Source: an uncultured Bariatricus sp.
GTDB taxonomy: Bacteria > Bacillota > Clostridia > Lachnospirales > Lachnospiraceae
Direction: 5' to 3'
Length of the DNA: 64,000 nucleotides
Assembly: GCA_934307065.1 (NCBI GenBank)
Contig: CAKRCD010000007.1
Span: 44,604-108,603, forward strand
Each line of letters begins with the position of its first letter. Within the stretch, counting starts at the first letter, position 1. The translations under genes and the position numbers were made by a program. Below, one piece after another: positions 52,177 through 60,337 of this stretch. The notes beneath the pieces are model-generated. The model saw only the letters and a program-made list of their open reading frames with translations, searched no databases and had not been told where the DNA came from.

Positions 52177-52410
52177 ATGGCAATGAATCCGTTAGCTTTT
52201 ATGCAGCTTTCCTCTCTTTGGAATGGCTTTACAAAAAGACATCCCAAATTTCCTGCTTTTTTGAAAGCCGCATCCCAGGCAGCAATGCAAGAAAATGCAA
52301 TTTTAGAAATTACGGTAACAACACCGGACGGGAAAACACTCACTTCCAATCTGAAAGTTGGAAAAGAAGATCTGGAAATGCTGCAGACGATTCGCAATAT
52401 GCAGAAATAA
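52177..52410 (+). CDS. small protein of unknown function, 77 aa
   Basis: I do not recognise a named family. It starts MAMNPLAFMQLSSLWNGF, has a helical, slightly amphipathic N-terminal half, then ILEITVTTPDGKTLTSNLKV as a predicted beta-hairpin, and ends with a short helix. ACGAGGATC precedes the ATG. It follows the ProX-like gene by 16 nt and ends just before a terminator, so it is very likely a real, co-transcribed gene. There is no signal peptide, membrane helix or metal motif. Confidence 0.7.
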   Translation: MAMNPLAFMQLSSLWNGFTKRHPKFPAFLKAASQAAMQENAILEITVTTPDGKTLTSNLKVGKEDLEMLQTIRNMQK

Positions 52411-52416
52411 GCTGAA

Positions 52417-52444
52417 CAGGGAGAATCTTTATAAATTCTCCCTG
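52417..52444 (+). terminator. terminator of the fdhD-proX-77aa unit
   Basis: Perfect 10-bp stem CAGGGAGAAT/ATTCTCCCTG with an 8-nt loop, followed by CTTTTTTG. Confidence 0.9.
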
Positions 52445-52459
52445 CTTTTTTGATTTACG

Positions 52460-52600
52460 CGAAGCAACGATCCAAAGTCCGTGCTTGCACGAGAATTTGG
52501 CATTGCTAAGCGCCAGTGGCACTTGTTCAGCAACGGCCGGAACGGAGTATAGATGCCGCGATAACTTGAACGATATTTTCCATCTATGCCTCTATGTAAT
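52460..52600. other. structured intergenic element, candidate repeat or RNA
   Basis: Past the terminator the sequence turns more GC-rich and symmetric. CCAAA (52472-52476) pairs with TTTGG (52496-52500) around CGTGC-TT-GCACG. TTGCT (52503-52507) pairs with AGCAA (52529-52533) around GCC-AGT-GGC. A minus-strand frame of 63 codons crosses it (52429-52620) but has no SD and runs through the terminator, so I do not call it a gene. It may be an extragenic repeat of this bacterial group or a structured RNA. Confidence 0.4.
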
Positions 52601-52705
52601 ACTGTGCCTGCGCATTCCATAATTCATAATATTTACCTTTTTATCCATCAGAAGTTCTTCCTGTCTTCCTCTCATCTTCCTGTTTTCGTGAAATAGCACC
52701 TGCTA

Positions 52706-53599
52706 TTACTTATCCAATTCTATAATTCTTTTTATCTGCTCCAAAGGTGCATTACATTTCTTCGAAATCTGCTCAGCACTTTTCCCTTCAGCTTTTAACT
52801 TTAAAACCCGTAAAGTCAATTTAATTCCTTCTTCTATTCCATGTTCCATTCCTTGCTCAATTCCTCGCTGTTCTGCACTTTTCATCTGTGTATTGTAATC
52901 TCGGATTGCTTTCTCCCTGGCTTCATATTCCATACGTTTCTTTTCATCTGCACTAAGTTCAAACAAGGTATTCACTGCTTCTGCTACATACTCATTCTGC
53001 TTTGCCATTTCTTCAAAATCCTCCTGAGTCTTACCACTAAAGAATTCCATCCATTGAATGATTGCCTTATCCGATACTGCTTCTCCACAGGCCATCTTTT
53101 CAAGGACTTTCGGCAGCTTCGGAAGTTCCAGAATATGCATTTCAAATAAATCCGAATACACTTCTCCAGTCCTGCTATTACATAGATTCACTTTATGATA
53201 ACATTCCTCACTGTTTGGAAAATGGATAAAATTCAATACACCTACATGAATGCATTTCTTTAATTTTTCATACCCATCTCCCTTTTTAAGCTGCTCCGTA
53301 TACATCTTAGATAAATAGAACAGCACACGTTTATCCCAAAATGCAAAATACTCCACTTGCATTTCCAAATCCATCTGCGCTCCATCTTCCAATAATACAC
53401 GCACATCCAAAACAGAAAGCTTGTCATCCACATAATCCCGTCTGGTTTCTGTCGGCAGAAGTATCGTCTCCCGAATTTCTTTTGGGTCTTTCTGCAAAAT
53501 ATCTGCAATAAACCCCTTCCGAACTTTCGGGTTCTGCATCAATTCTTTAAAGCAGAAATCATTAGTTGGTAACATAATAAAATTGTCTTGATTACTCAT
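52706..53599 (-). CDS. Rpn family nuclease / PD-(D/E)XK transposase-like protein
   Basis: A 297-aa protein of the Rpn (recombination-promoting nuclease, PDDEXK_2) type. NDFCFKELMQNPKVRKGFIADIL lies near residue 14, then LSVLDVRVLLEDGAQMDLEMQV near 60 with the D...E-x-Q nuclease core, and FWDKRVLFYLSKMYTEQLKKGDGY near 86. The C-terminus is charged, with RGIEQGMEHGIEEGIK before a helix-turn-helix-like tail (LKAEGKSAEQISKKCNAPLEQIKRII). The ATG at 53599 has AGAGGG 6 nt upstream. E. coli Rpn relatives cut DNA and raise recombination; this one is untested. Confidence 0.85.
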   Translation of the reverse strand: MSNQDNFIMLPTNDFCFKELMQNPKVRKGFIADILQKDPKEIRETILLPTETRRDYVDDKLSVLDVRVLLEDGAQMDLEMQVEYFAFWDKRVLFYLSKMYTEQLKKGDGYEKLKKCIHVGVLNFIHFPNSEECYHKVNLCNSRTGEVYSDLFEMHILELPKLPKVLEKMACGEAVSDKAIIQWMEFFSGKTQEDFEEMAKQNEYVAEAVNTLFELSADEKKRMEYEAREKAIRDYNTQMKSAEQRGIEQGMEHGIEEGIKLTLRVLKLKAEGKSAEQISKKCNAPLEQIKRIIELDK

Positions 53600-53716
53600 T
53601 TGCATCCCTCTCGCTTCTTGTTTCACGAGCAGGAACTATCTACTATTAGTTTAACACATTTCCATAATTTTCGATAGATTAGTCTTGTTCGTGAAGCATT
53701 TTTTCGAGAGTATATC

Positions 53717-53752
53717 AAAAATATTCGCACTTGTGCAGATTACGATATTTTT
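53717..53752 (-). terminator. AT-rich hairpin after the cysteine desulfidase-like gene
   Basis: AAAAATAT (53717-53724) pairs with ATATTTTT (53745-53752), with an inner GCAC-TT-GTGC stem. In the minus direction the U-rich arm ends the hairpin. GC content is low, so strength is uncertain. Confidence 0.45.
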
Positions 53753-53782
53753 CGGTAAAATTCGGCAAATTATATCATATGT

Positions 53783-55066
53783 TTAGCAGATTCCATCTAC
53801 CATAATGCTGATAATCTCTTCATTGGTTTCCCTCATGCCTTCTTTGCCAAGACGTCCTACATTCTTAATGGTTGCATCTGCTCCTTTGGTAACGATTCCG
53901 TCACCGGCATAGAACTGCTGTCCACGCTTATACATATTATAACCGAGAATGCCCGCATCTACCGATGCCGCAATCTTTGCAGCGCAGGAAGCCTTTGCTC
54001 CGTCACAGACAATACCGGATACAATTGCAAGTGCATTTACAACCGTGTGGGTAATATCCTCATAATCTCCGCCACACAGATATGCAATTCCTGCTCCGGC
54101 CGCAGCTCCTGCACATACTGCTCCACAGTATGCGCTAAGTCTTCCGATTCCGGTTTTCTGATGAATCGCAACCAGGTTGGAAAGCACCAACGCTCTGTAA
54201 AGCTGTTCTTCTGTAGATTTTAATTCGTTTGCATATTCAATCACAGGAAGGGAACAGGTCATTCCCTGGTTTCCACTTCCGGAATTAATAACTACCGGAA
54301 GTTCACATCCATTCATTCTGGCATCCGAACCTGCTGCCGCTCTTGCCTTTGCCCTTGTACGGATGTTATCGCCTTCCATGTCAAGCAGTACACTTCCAAT
54401 ATTTGCACCATAATCTCCACGGAATCCTTCTTCCGAGATAGCCATGTTATACTTGATCTGGCGTCCAATCACGTCTCTCACATCTTCAATATCCACTGTA
54501 TTTGCAAAATCCCAGATGTGCTCCATATCCAGAAGGCTTCTGTCTGTGAGTCCCGATTCTTCCTCGCCCTCTACTTTTTTCTCGAAAAGAATCTCTCCGT
54601 TCTTCTCAATCCATACAATATTGGTATGATAATTAATGATTCTTACTTTCGCATAATCCGCACCTTTGGAAACACACACCCCAATTTCAAAGGTATATCC
54701 ATTATCTACATGACGGACTTCAATAGTCCTCGTTGCAAGAAACTTCTTCATTTCCTCAATCTGTTCAGGAGTGACTTCTGCAATTACTTCCAGCTCTTTT
54801 TCCGGCTTTCCTGCCACAATCCCGGCTGCTGCCGATGCCGGAATTCCTTTTAAATGATTTGTGTTTGGCACAATGACTGATTTAACATTCTTGATAATAC
54901 TTCCGCTGGCATCAATCTTCACTTTATCTGGAATACATCCCAGCACTTCCCGCGCTTTTGCCGCTGCATAAGCAAGTGCAATCGGCTCCGTACATCCCAT
55001 AGCCGGTATCAATTCCTCTTTCAGAGTCTGAATATATGTACTGTATCTTTTATCTGTCTTTTTCAT
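53783..55066 (-). CDS. L-cysteine desulfidase-like protein (UPF0597/serine dehydratase alpha family)
   Basis: A 427-aa protein. ELIPAMGCTEPIALAYAAAKARE near residue 15 carries the first iron-sulfur Cys. Two more Cys-rich segments (SGSGNQGMTCSLPVIEYA near 275 and YCGAVCAGAAAGAGIAYLCGG near 310; IVSGIVCDGAKASCAAKIA near 345) fit a [4Fe-4S] cluster enzyme of the CdsB/YhaM type. Such enzymes break cysteine into pyruvate, ammonia and sulfide. The ATG at 55066 has GGAGG 5 nt upstream. It stands alone between two intergenic gaps. Confidence 0.88.
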   Translation of the reverse strand: MKKTDKRYSTYIQTLKEELIPAMGCTEPIALAYAAAKAREVLGCIPDKVKIDASGSIIKNVKSVIVPNTNHLKGIPASAAAGIVAGKPEKELEVIAEVTPEQIEEMKKFLATRTIEVRHVDNGYTFEIGVCVSKGADYAKVRIINYHTNIVWIEKNGEILFEKKVEGEEESGLTDRSLLDMEHIWDFANTVDIEDVRDVIGRQIKYNMAISEEGFRGDYGANIGSVLLDMEGDNIRTRAKARAAAGSDARMNGCELPVVINSGSGNQGMTCSLPVIEYANELKSTEEQLYRALVLSNLVAIHQKTGIGRLSAYCGAVCAGAAAGAGIAYLCGGDYEDITHTVVNALAIVSGIVCDGAKASCAAKIAASVDAGILGYNMYKRGQQFYAGDGIVTKGADATIKNVGRLGKEGMRETNEEIISIMVDGIC

Positions 55067-55227
55067 AAGTCCCTCCATAGTTTCCCGCAACATGATGCTT
55101 CATCAAAAAGTCTGTACTATACCCTTTATGATACATTCTAACACAGACTATTTTTGACTGCAAATGTATTGCTATCGTTTATTTTTATAGATAATCTTCA
55201 TTTATTTGTTTTCTCTTCTATTCCTTT

Positions 55228-56559
55228 TTATTGATTCTTATTCATTTTCTCCGGCCGCCAGTTTCCTTTCCATGCATATAGAACCATGGCAACTGCTCCG
55301 ACAAACCAGGATAACGGATAAGATGCAAAAATCCATTTCATTCCACCAAATAACTTTAATGTAATCTGAATCCAGATAATACGGAACACACATAAGGACA
55401 TTAAAATAATCAACATTGGAGGAATCGTCTTTCCCGTTCCTCTGACTGTTCCTGCAAGCACATGAATAATGGCAAGCAGAAAATAAAACGGACAGAAGAA
55501 TTTCAAGATATAACAGCCAAGTTCAATTACTTCCGCATCATTTACAAACACACCTATGATCTGCCGTCCGAACAGCATAATTCCTGTGCTGCTTAAAAGG
55601 GTATAGCCAATTCCCATAGCAAGCACGGTCCACATTCCACGCTTCACACGTTCGTATTGTCCTGCTCCTACATTCTGTCCGGTAAATGTCGTTGCCGCCA
55701 TACTAAAGCTCAATACCGGTAAGATATTAAATCCATCAATCTTCACATAAGCTGCAAATGCCGCCATCAGAACTGCCCCGAAGCTGTTTACACTGGACTG
55801 GATGATAACATTTGAAAAGGAAATCATCATATTCTGAACCCCGGTTGGAATCCCTACCTTGATAATCCGGATGGCTGTTTTCTTATCTACCCTGATTTTC
55901 CGCAATTCCAGACGATACATATCCTTGCTTTTCATCATGAAACGTAAAATAAAAAGAAATGACAAAAACTGCCCAATGTCCGTTGCGAGTGCAACTCCCT
56001 CCACACCCATGTGAAAAATGACTACAAACACCCAGTCAAATACAACATTGGCTCCTGCCGCAATCATCAGATACTGCAAGGCCTTGGCTGAATTTCCCAC
56101 CGCATTTAAAATACCTGCCGCAAAGTTATAAACCACTGAGAAAAAGATACCGCCAAAGAAAATCCTCATATAGAGTGACGATGCCGGTAAAATATCTGCC
56201 GGTGTTCCCATCAGCCGCAGTAATCCGGGTGCAAATAAAACTCCGACCGCTGTCATCACAAGTCCTGCTATGGCCGAAATTGCAATGGTCGTATGTACTG
56301 CCACATCCATTCCGTCTTTATTTTTCGCTCCATAAAACTGGGAAATTACAATTCCGGCTCCTGCAGATGCTCCCACGCAAAATGCCAGTAACAAGTTAAT
56401 CAGCGAACCCGTCGAGCCAACCGCAGCAAGTGCATCACTTCCAATATAATTTCCTACAATAATAGAGTCTACCGTATTATATAACTGCTGAAACAGATTT
56501 CCCAGAATCAGCGGTATAGAAAACCTGATGATTTGCTTAACTATATTTCCTTCGGTCAT
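55228..56559 (-). CDS. MATE family efflux transporter
   Basis: A 443-aa, twelve-helix transporter. QIIRFSIPLILGNLFQQLYNTVDSIIVGNYIG opens it (read in parts), followed by ALAAVGSTGSLINLLLAFCVG, and the second half has GAVLMAAFAAYVKIDGFNILP. This is the DinF/NorM-like group. The ATG at 56559 has GAGGG 8 nt upstream and overlaps the phosphodiesterase end by 23 nt, so the two genes are coupled. The substrate is unknown. Its sequence differs from the MATE at 21565-22893. Confidence 0.92.
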   Translation of the reverse strand: MTEGNIVKQIIRFSIPLILGNLFQQLYNTVDSIIVGNYIGSDALAAVGSTGSLINLLLAFCVGASAGAGIVISQFYGAKNKDGMDVAVHTTIAISAIAGLVMTAVGVLFAPGLLRLMGTPADILPASSLYMRIFFGGIFFSVVYNFAAGILNAVGNSAKALQYLMIAAGANVVFDWVFVVIFHMGVEGVALATDIGQFLSFLFILRFMMKSKDMYRLELRKIRVDKKTAIRIIKVGIPTGVQNMMISFSNVIIQSSVNSFGAVLMAAFAAYVKIDGFNILPVLSFSMAATTFTGQNVGAGQYERVKRGMWTVLAMGIGYTLLSSTGIMLFGRQIIGVFVNDAEVIELGCYILKFFCPFYFLLAIIHVLAGTVRGTGKTIPPMLIILMSLCVFRIIWIQITLKLFGGMKWIFASYPLSWFVGAVAMVLYAWKGNWRPEKMNKNQ

Positions 56560-57082
56560 AAATCCTTCCCTCAAAATCTTTCCAATATATTTCTTGCTCA
56601 TCCATAAGCATATATCCATGGTAACTGTTTTCCTTTGGAATGGACACAGAACCTGGATTCATATAAATATAGTTTTCGTATTCTACGCACTTCGGCACAT
56701 GGGTATGTCCGCAGAGCAAAATATCCCCTTTCTGTAATTTAGGTGGGTTCTGTTCCCCAAATACATGACCGTGGGTTGCGTAAATCACATGTCCGCTCAT
56801 TACCAGCATCGCATAATCTGCCATAATCGGAAATTCAAGCACCATCTGGTCTACTTCCGTATCACAATTTCCACGCACACAGAGAAGCTTGTCCTTTCTG
56901 GCATTTAACAGCTCAATTACCTTTTTCGGCTGATACTCTCTCGGCAAATCATTTCGCGGCCCATGATATAATATATCCCCGAGGAGCAATAAACGGTCCG
57001 CTTCTTCCCTGTCGAAAGCTTCCAGCATTTTCTTGCAATAATATTCTGAACCATGAATATCAGATGCTATCATCCACTTCAT
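56537..57082 (-). CDS. YfcE/MJ0936-type metallophosphoesterase
   Basis: A 181-aa phosphodiesterase of the calcineurin-like fold. MIASDIHGSEYYCKKML, LLLGDILYHGPRN, CVRGNCDTEVDQ and ILLCGHTHVPKCV are the four metal-binding motifs. Related enzymes act on small phosphodiesters in the cytoplasm; the natural substrate is unknown. The ATG at 57082 has GGAGG 8 nt upstream. A promoter lies at 57135-57163. Confidence 0.92.
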   Translation of the reverse strand: MKWMIASDIHGSEYYCKKMLEAFDREEADRLLLLGDILYHGPRNDLPREYQPKKVIELLNARKDKLLCVRGNCDTEVDQMVLEFPIMADYAMLVMSGHVIYATHGHVFGEQNPPKLQKGDILLCGHTHVPKCVEYENYIYMNPGSVSIPKENSYHGYMLMDEQEIYWKDFEGRIYDRRKYS

Positions 57083-57134
57083 TCTCATATCCTCCAAAAT
57101 TCGTCATCCACTTTGTCATAATACTATCTATTTT

Positions 57135-57163
57135 ATCATAACATCTTTTATTTTTATTGTTAA
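57135..57163 (-). promoter_or_regulatory. promoter of the phosphodiesterase-MATE unit
   Basis: On the minus strand TTAACA (57158-57163) is 17 bp from TATGAT (57135-57140). Confidence 0.7.
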
Positions 57164-57273
57164 GCTGAAAAAATACTGATATCAAAATTTAGTAACAAAT
57201 TCTTAAGAAGTTTTAGAAATACTTTCCATTTATGACACACGCGATTCACATTTGCCGGATATAATACAATCAT

Positions 57274-57390
57274 CAAATAAATGAAGACGGTAATTGTGCT
57301 GATGATAACCTCGTATGGTTACCGGACTTCGACTAAAAATAACGAATAGTTTACATAGATTACAGCCCGGTGTGATAACACACCGGGCTG
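57274..57390. other. structured intergenic element with alternative pairings
   Basis: The gap of 57083-57465 holds no gene. CGGTAA (57288-57293) can pair with TTACCG (57319-57324), flanked by GAAG/CTTC. GATAACC (57304-57310) can instead pair with GGTTACC (57317-57323). The two are mutually exclusive. A perfect 12-bp hairpin CAGCCCGGTGTG/CACACCGGGCTG follows at 57363-57390, without a good U-tract on either strand; it may end the P-ATPase transcript. I recognise no RNA family. Confidence 0.4.
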
Positions 57391-57465
57391 AACTGATTTG
57401 CCTGAACTGTTTTATGTTGGAAGTTCGCAAAAGCAAGCCTCCCATCGTTTTTCATTATTTATAAC

Positions 57466-59352
57466 TTATAAATTTTTTACCTGCAGGGCACGGATTGCAT
57501 TTAACACTGCAAGTACCATAACTCCTACATCTGCGAAGATTGCCCACCACATATTGGCAACACCAAGTGCAACCAATACAAGACATGCAAATTTAATGAA
57601 TAATGCAAATATGATATTCTGGTATACAATTCCAATGCATTTTCTTGAAATCTTAATTGCTTTTGCAATCTGCATCGGCTCATCATCCATCAGTACAATA
57701 TCTGCCGCTTCAATTGCCGCATCAGAACCCATAGCTCCCATGGCGATACCAATGTCTGCTCTGGTAAGAACCGGTGCGTCATTGATTCCATCTCCGACAA
57801 ATGCAAGTTTTGCTTTTTCGGATTTTCTTCCAAGTAATTCTTCTACTTTTGCCACCTTATCTGACGGAAGTAGCTCACTGTGAACTTCATCAATACCAAG
57901 GGATGCAGCCACACTGTCTGCCACACGTTTGGTATCACCGGTAAGCATGATGGTCTTTTCTACTCCGGCTTTCTTAAGTGCTGCGATTGCTTCTTTAGAA
58001 TGTTTCTTAACAATATCAGAAATCACAATATGTCCTGCGTACTCGCCATCAATGGCAATGTGTACAATTGTTCCGATACTATGGCAATCCTGATAAGCAA
58101 CACCAAGCTTCTTCATCAGTTTACTGTTACCTGCTGCCACTCTCTTTCCATCTACAGTTGCCACGATACCGTGTCCACTGATTTCCTCAATATCCGATAC
58201 TCTGTCTCTGTCAATTTCTTTTCCATAAGCTCTCTGAAGACTCTTACTGATTGGATGTGACGAAGCACATTCTGCAAGTGCAGCATATTCCAGAATCTGG
58301 GCTTCTTCTATCTTATTATGATGAACACCGCTTACTTCGAATACACCTTGTGTCAGAGTGCCCGTTTTATCGAAAACAACATATTTTGTCTGAGATAATG
58401 TTTCAAGGTAATTGGAACCTTTTACCAGAATACCTTCTTTACTTGCACCACCGATTCCTGCAAAGAAGCTAAGCGGAACGCTTACTACAAGGGCACATGG
58501 ACAGCTTGTTACAAGGAAAGCAAGTGCTCTGTAAATCCATGTTCCCCACATTGGGTCTGCACCCATAAACAATAATCTCACAACCGGCGGGAGCACTGCC
58601 AGTGCCACGGCACTATAACATACAAACGGTGTGTAAACCTTGGCAAATCTGGAAATAAAGTTCTCAGAACGTGATTTGCGTGAGCTTGAATTTTCCACCA
58701 GTTCCAGAATCTTAGATACGGTGGACTCTCCAAATTCTTTTGTTGTCCGTACCTTCAGAACCCCTGTCATATTGATACATCCACTGATAATTTCATCGCC
58801 TTCTTTGGCATCCCTTGGAATACTTTCTCCTGTCAGTGCACTGGTATTTAAACTGGAATTTCCTTCTACTACAATACCGTCAATCGGCACTTTTTCACCC
58901 GGCTGCACTACAATAATACTTCCGGTTTCCACTTCGTCAGGGTCAACCTTCTCCAGTGTTCCATCACGTTCGATATTGGCATAATCCGGGCGGATATCCA
59001 TCAGTGCACTGATGTTTTTACGGCTCTTTCCGACAGCGTAGCTCTGGAATAATTCTCCAATCTGATAGAACAACATAACGGCAATTGCTTCATTATAATC
59101 ACCGCTCTTTTCGTAAATAGCAAGTGCAAAGGCTCCGACCGTAGCGATTGCCATCAGGAAATTCTCATCAAACACTCGTCTGTTCCGAATCCCTTTCAAC
59201 GCCTTTCTTAAAATATCATAACCAATGACACCATATACAACCAGATAACAGACCAGTCTCACAATTCCTGTTACCGGAATAAAATACAGCGCAATCAGCA
59301 TAACGGTCGCAATGCTAATACGTGTCAGCATTTTTTTCTGCTTCTTATTCAT
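57466..59352 (-). CDS. heavy-metal P1B-type ATPase, zinc/cadmium/lead class
   Basis: A 628-aa metal exporter. TGES (174-177) is in the actuator domain. Membrane metal motif SCPCAL (283-288) and phosphorylated DKTGT (Asp328) follow, then HPISKSL in the nucleotide domain, GDGINDAPVL, and ADVGVMVLAVLNAIRA near the end, which fits the P1B-2 (Zn2+/Cd2+/Pb2+) group. No N-terminal metal-binding domain is fused; a separate HMA protein is encoded upstream. The ATG at 59352 has AGGAGG 9 nt upstream. A perfect inverted repeat (59371-59394) sits directly before the SD. Confidence 0.93.
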   Translation of the reverse strand: MNKKQKKMLTRISIATVMLIALYFIPVTGIVRLVCYLVVYGVIGYDILRKALKGIRNRRVFDENFLMAIATVGAFALAIYEKSGDYNEAIAVMLFYQIGELFQSYAVGKSRKNISALMDIRPDYANIERDGTLEKVDPDEVETGSIIVVQPGEKVPIDGIVVEGNSSLNTSALTGESIPRDAKEGDEIISGCINMTGVLKVRTTKEFGESTVSKILELVENSSSRKSRSENFISRFAKVYTPFVCYSAVALAVLPPVVRLLFMGADPMWGTWIYRALAFLVTSCPCALVVSVPLSFFAGIGGASKEGILVKGSNYLETLSQTKYVVFDKTGTLTQGVFEVSGVHHNKIEEAQILEYAALAECASSHPISKSLQRAYGKEIDRDRVSDIEEISGHGIVATVDGKRVAAGNSKLMKKLGVAYQDCHSIGTIVHIAIDGEYAGHIVISDIVKKHSKEAIAALKKAGVEKTIMLTGDTKRVADSVAASLGIDEVHSELLPSDKVAKVEELLGRKSEKAKLAFVGDGINDAPVLTRADIGIAMGAMGSDAAIEAADIVLMDDEPMQIAKAIKISRKCIGIVYQNIIFALFIKFACLVLVALGVANMWWAIFADVGVMVLAVLNAIRALQVKNL

Positions 59353-59370
59353 TCCTTTATTCCTCCTCCG

Positions 59371-59394
59371 ACAATTAAACATTCGTTTAATTGT
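59371..59394 (-). promoter_or_regulatory. inverted repeat before the P-ATPase gene, candidate ArsR-type operator
   Basis: ACAATTAAAC-ATTC-GTTTAATTGT is a perfect 10-bp palindrome with a 4-nt centre, ending just upstream of the SD. It shares CAATTA and TTAA elements with the repeat at 59725-59748. As RNA it could also form a hairpin near the ribosome site. Confidence 0.6.
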
Positions 59395-59407
59395 TCTCTT
59401 GAAAATT

Positions 59408-59435
59408 GCACCCTCCTGAAACTCAGGCAGGGTGC
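59408..59435 (-). terminator. hairpin after the HMA gene
   Basis: GCACCCT/AGGGTGC with inner CCTG/CAGG. On the minus strand it is followed by AATTTTC, a weak U-tract, suggesting partial termination before the P-ATPase. Confidence 0.55.
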
Positions 59436-59465
59436 CATTCGTTTATATTTTATATTGAAAATTTA

Positions 59466-59684
59466 CTAAAATTCGATTTCACAATCAGGTTCTACTTTGC
59501 GGCAGGCTTTGAATACTTCTGTCATAACCGCTTTTGCATCCTGTCCTTCTTCAAATGTTACTGTCATCTTCTGTGTCATAAAGTTTACAACTGCATCTGC
59601 CACTCCTGCTGTTTTCTTTGTTGCTTCTTCCATTAAGTTTGCACAGTTTGCACAGTCTACTTCGATTTTGTATGTTTTCTTCAT
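59466..59684 (-). CDS. heavy-metal-associated (HMA) domain protein, metallochaperone-like
   Basis: A 72-aa HMA fold protein: KKTYKIEVDCANCANLMEEATKK (about residues 2-24) contains the CxxC metal site Cys-Ala-Asn-Cys, then VADAVVNFMTQKMTVTFEEG. An acidic end, KACRKVEPDCEIEF, adds two further Cys. It probably carries Zn/Cd or a related metal to the P-ATPase encoded downstream, replacing the fused N-terminal domain of typical pumps. The ATG at 59684 has AAAGGA about 10 nt upstream. Operator and promoter lie upstream. Confidence 0.9.
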   Translation of the reverse strand: MKKTYKIEVDCANCANLMEEATKKTAGVADAVVNFMTQKMTVTFEEGQDAKAVMTEVFKACRKVEPDCEIEF

Positions 59685-59724
59685 AATATATACATCCTTT
59701 CTTTTTTCATACATCTTCTTTTTG

Positions 59725-59748
59725 TTAAACAATTAAATAATTGCTTAA
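59725..59748 (-). promoter_or_regulatory. operator of the HMA gene, ArsR/SmtB type
   Basis: TTAAACAATTA-AA-TAATTGCTTAA is an 11-2-11 inverted repeat with one mismatch, placed right after the predicted transcription start. Length and AT-rich form suit ArsR/SmtB repressors; the arsR gene lies 180 bp away. Confidence 0.65.
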
Positions 59749-59761
59749 TCTTTATGCTCAC

Positions 59762-59790
59762 ACTATATACAATCTTCCTCAAAAAATCAA
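59762..59790 (-). promoter_or_regulatory. promoter of the HMA/P-ATPase genes
   Basis: On the minus strand TTGATT (59785-59790) is 17 bp from TATAGT (59762-59767). Confidence 0.65.
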
Positions 59791-59850
59791 TCCCTTTTCA
59801 CTGAACTTTTCCACTTGGGCTAATGATATTTCCTTTCGGACTATTTTTCA

Positions 59851-59879
59851 TTGTTCTTTTTTAAGAGAGGGATTATACT
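59851..59879 (+). promoter_or_regulatory. promoter of the arsR-araC genes
   Basis: TTGTTC (59851-59856) is 17 bp from TATACT (59874-59879). Two CTATAG palindromes flank the next 30 bp. Confidence 0.65.
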
Positions 59880-59926
59880 ATAGCTAAAATACTCAAATCG
59901 AAACTATAGAAGGGAGTTTTAAGATT

Positions 59927-60310
59927 ATGAGTTCAACTATTCTTCCACACGACCACGAAAATATAGCGAATTCAGAACGAATGATTGCAGGCATAGCCAG
60001 CACGGAAGATTTTCAGATAGTTGCCGACTATTTCAAATTGCTCAGCGACGGTAACCGGGTACGGATTTTTCTTTTGTTATGTCACTGTGAAGAATGTGTC
60101 ATTAACATTTCCGCTATTATGGATATGAGCAGCCCTGCCGTATCCCACCATTTACGCCAGTTAAAGGCTGTCGGTCTTATTACCAGTAAACGAGAGGGCA
60201 AGGAAATGTATTATAAAGCTGCTGACACGGAAGAAGCGCATCTTCTCCACAAAGCCATTGAGAAATTAATGCGTATTACCTGCCCAGGCAATCAATTTGT
60301 AGAACGTTAA
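59927..60310 (+). CDS. ArsR/SmtB family metal-responsive repressor
   Basis: A 127-aa winged-helix regulator. HTH residues about 58-92 (INISAIMDMSSPAVSHHLRQLKAVGLITSKREG, read in parts) follow a Cys-rich CHCEEC (52-57) in the helix where CadC/ArsR proteins bind metal, and Cys119 lies near the C-terminus. His residues in LPHDHEN at the N-terminus could add ligands. It should release the HMA/P-ATPase operators when metal binds. GGGAG lies about 10 nt before the ATG. It is divergent from the metal export genes. Confidence 0.9.
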   Translation: MSSTILPHDHENIANSERMIAGIASTEDFQIVADYFKLLSDGNRVRIFLLLCHCEECVINISAIMDMSSPAVSHHLRQLKAVGLITSKREGKEMYYKAADTEEAHLLHKAIEKLMRITCPGNQFVER

Positions 60311-60337
60311 TTAAGAAAATGAAGGAGATTCTTTTTT

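Noticed and set aside
52429-52620. Minus-strand 63-codon open frame
   Set aside because: No SD, runs through the plus-strand terminator, and follows hairpin arms rather than protein-like sequence.
52706-53599. Active transposon
   Set aside because: Rpn-type proteins resemble transposases, but no terminal inverted repeats or target duplication were seen around the gene.
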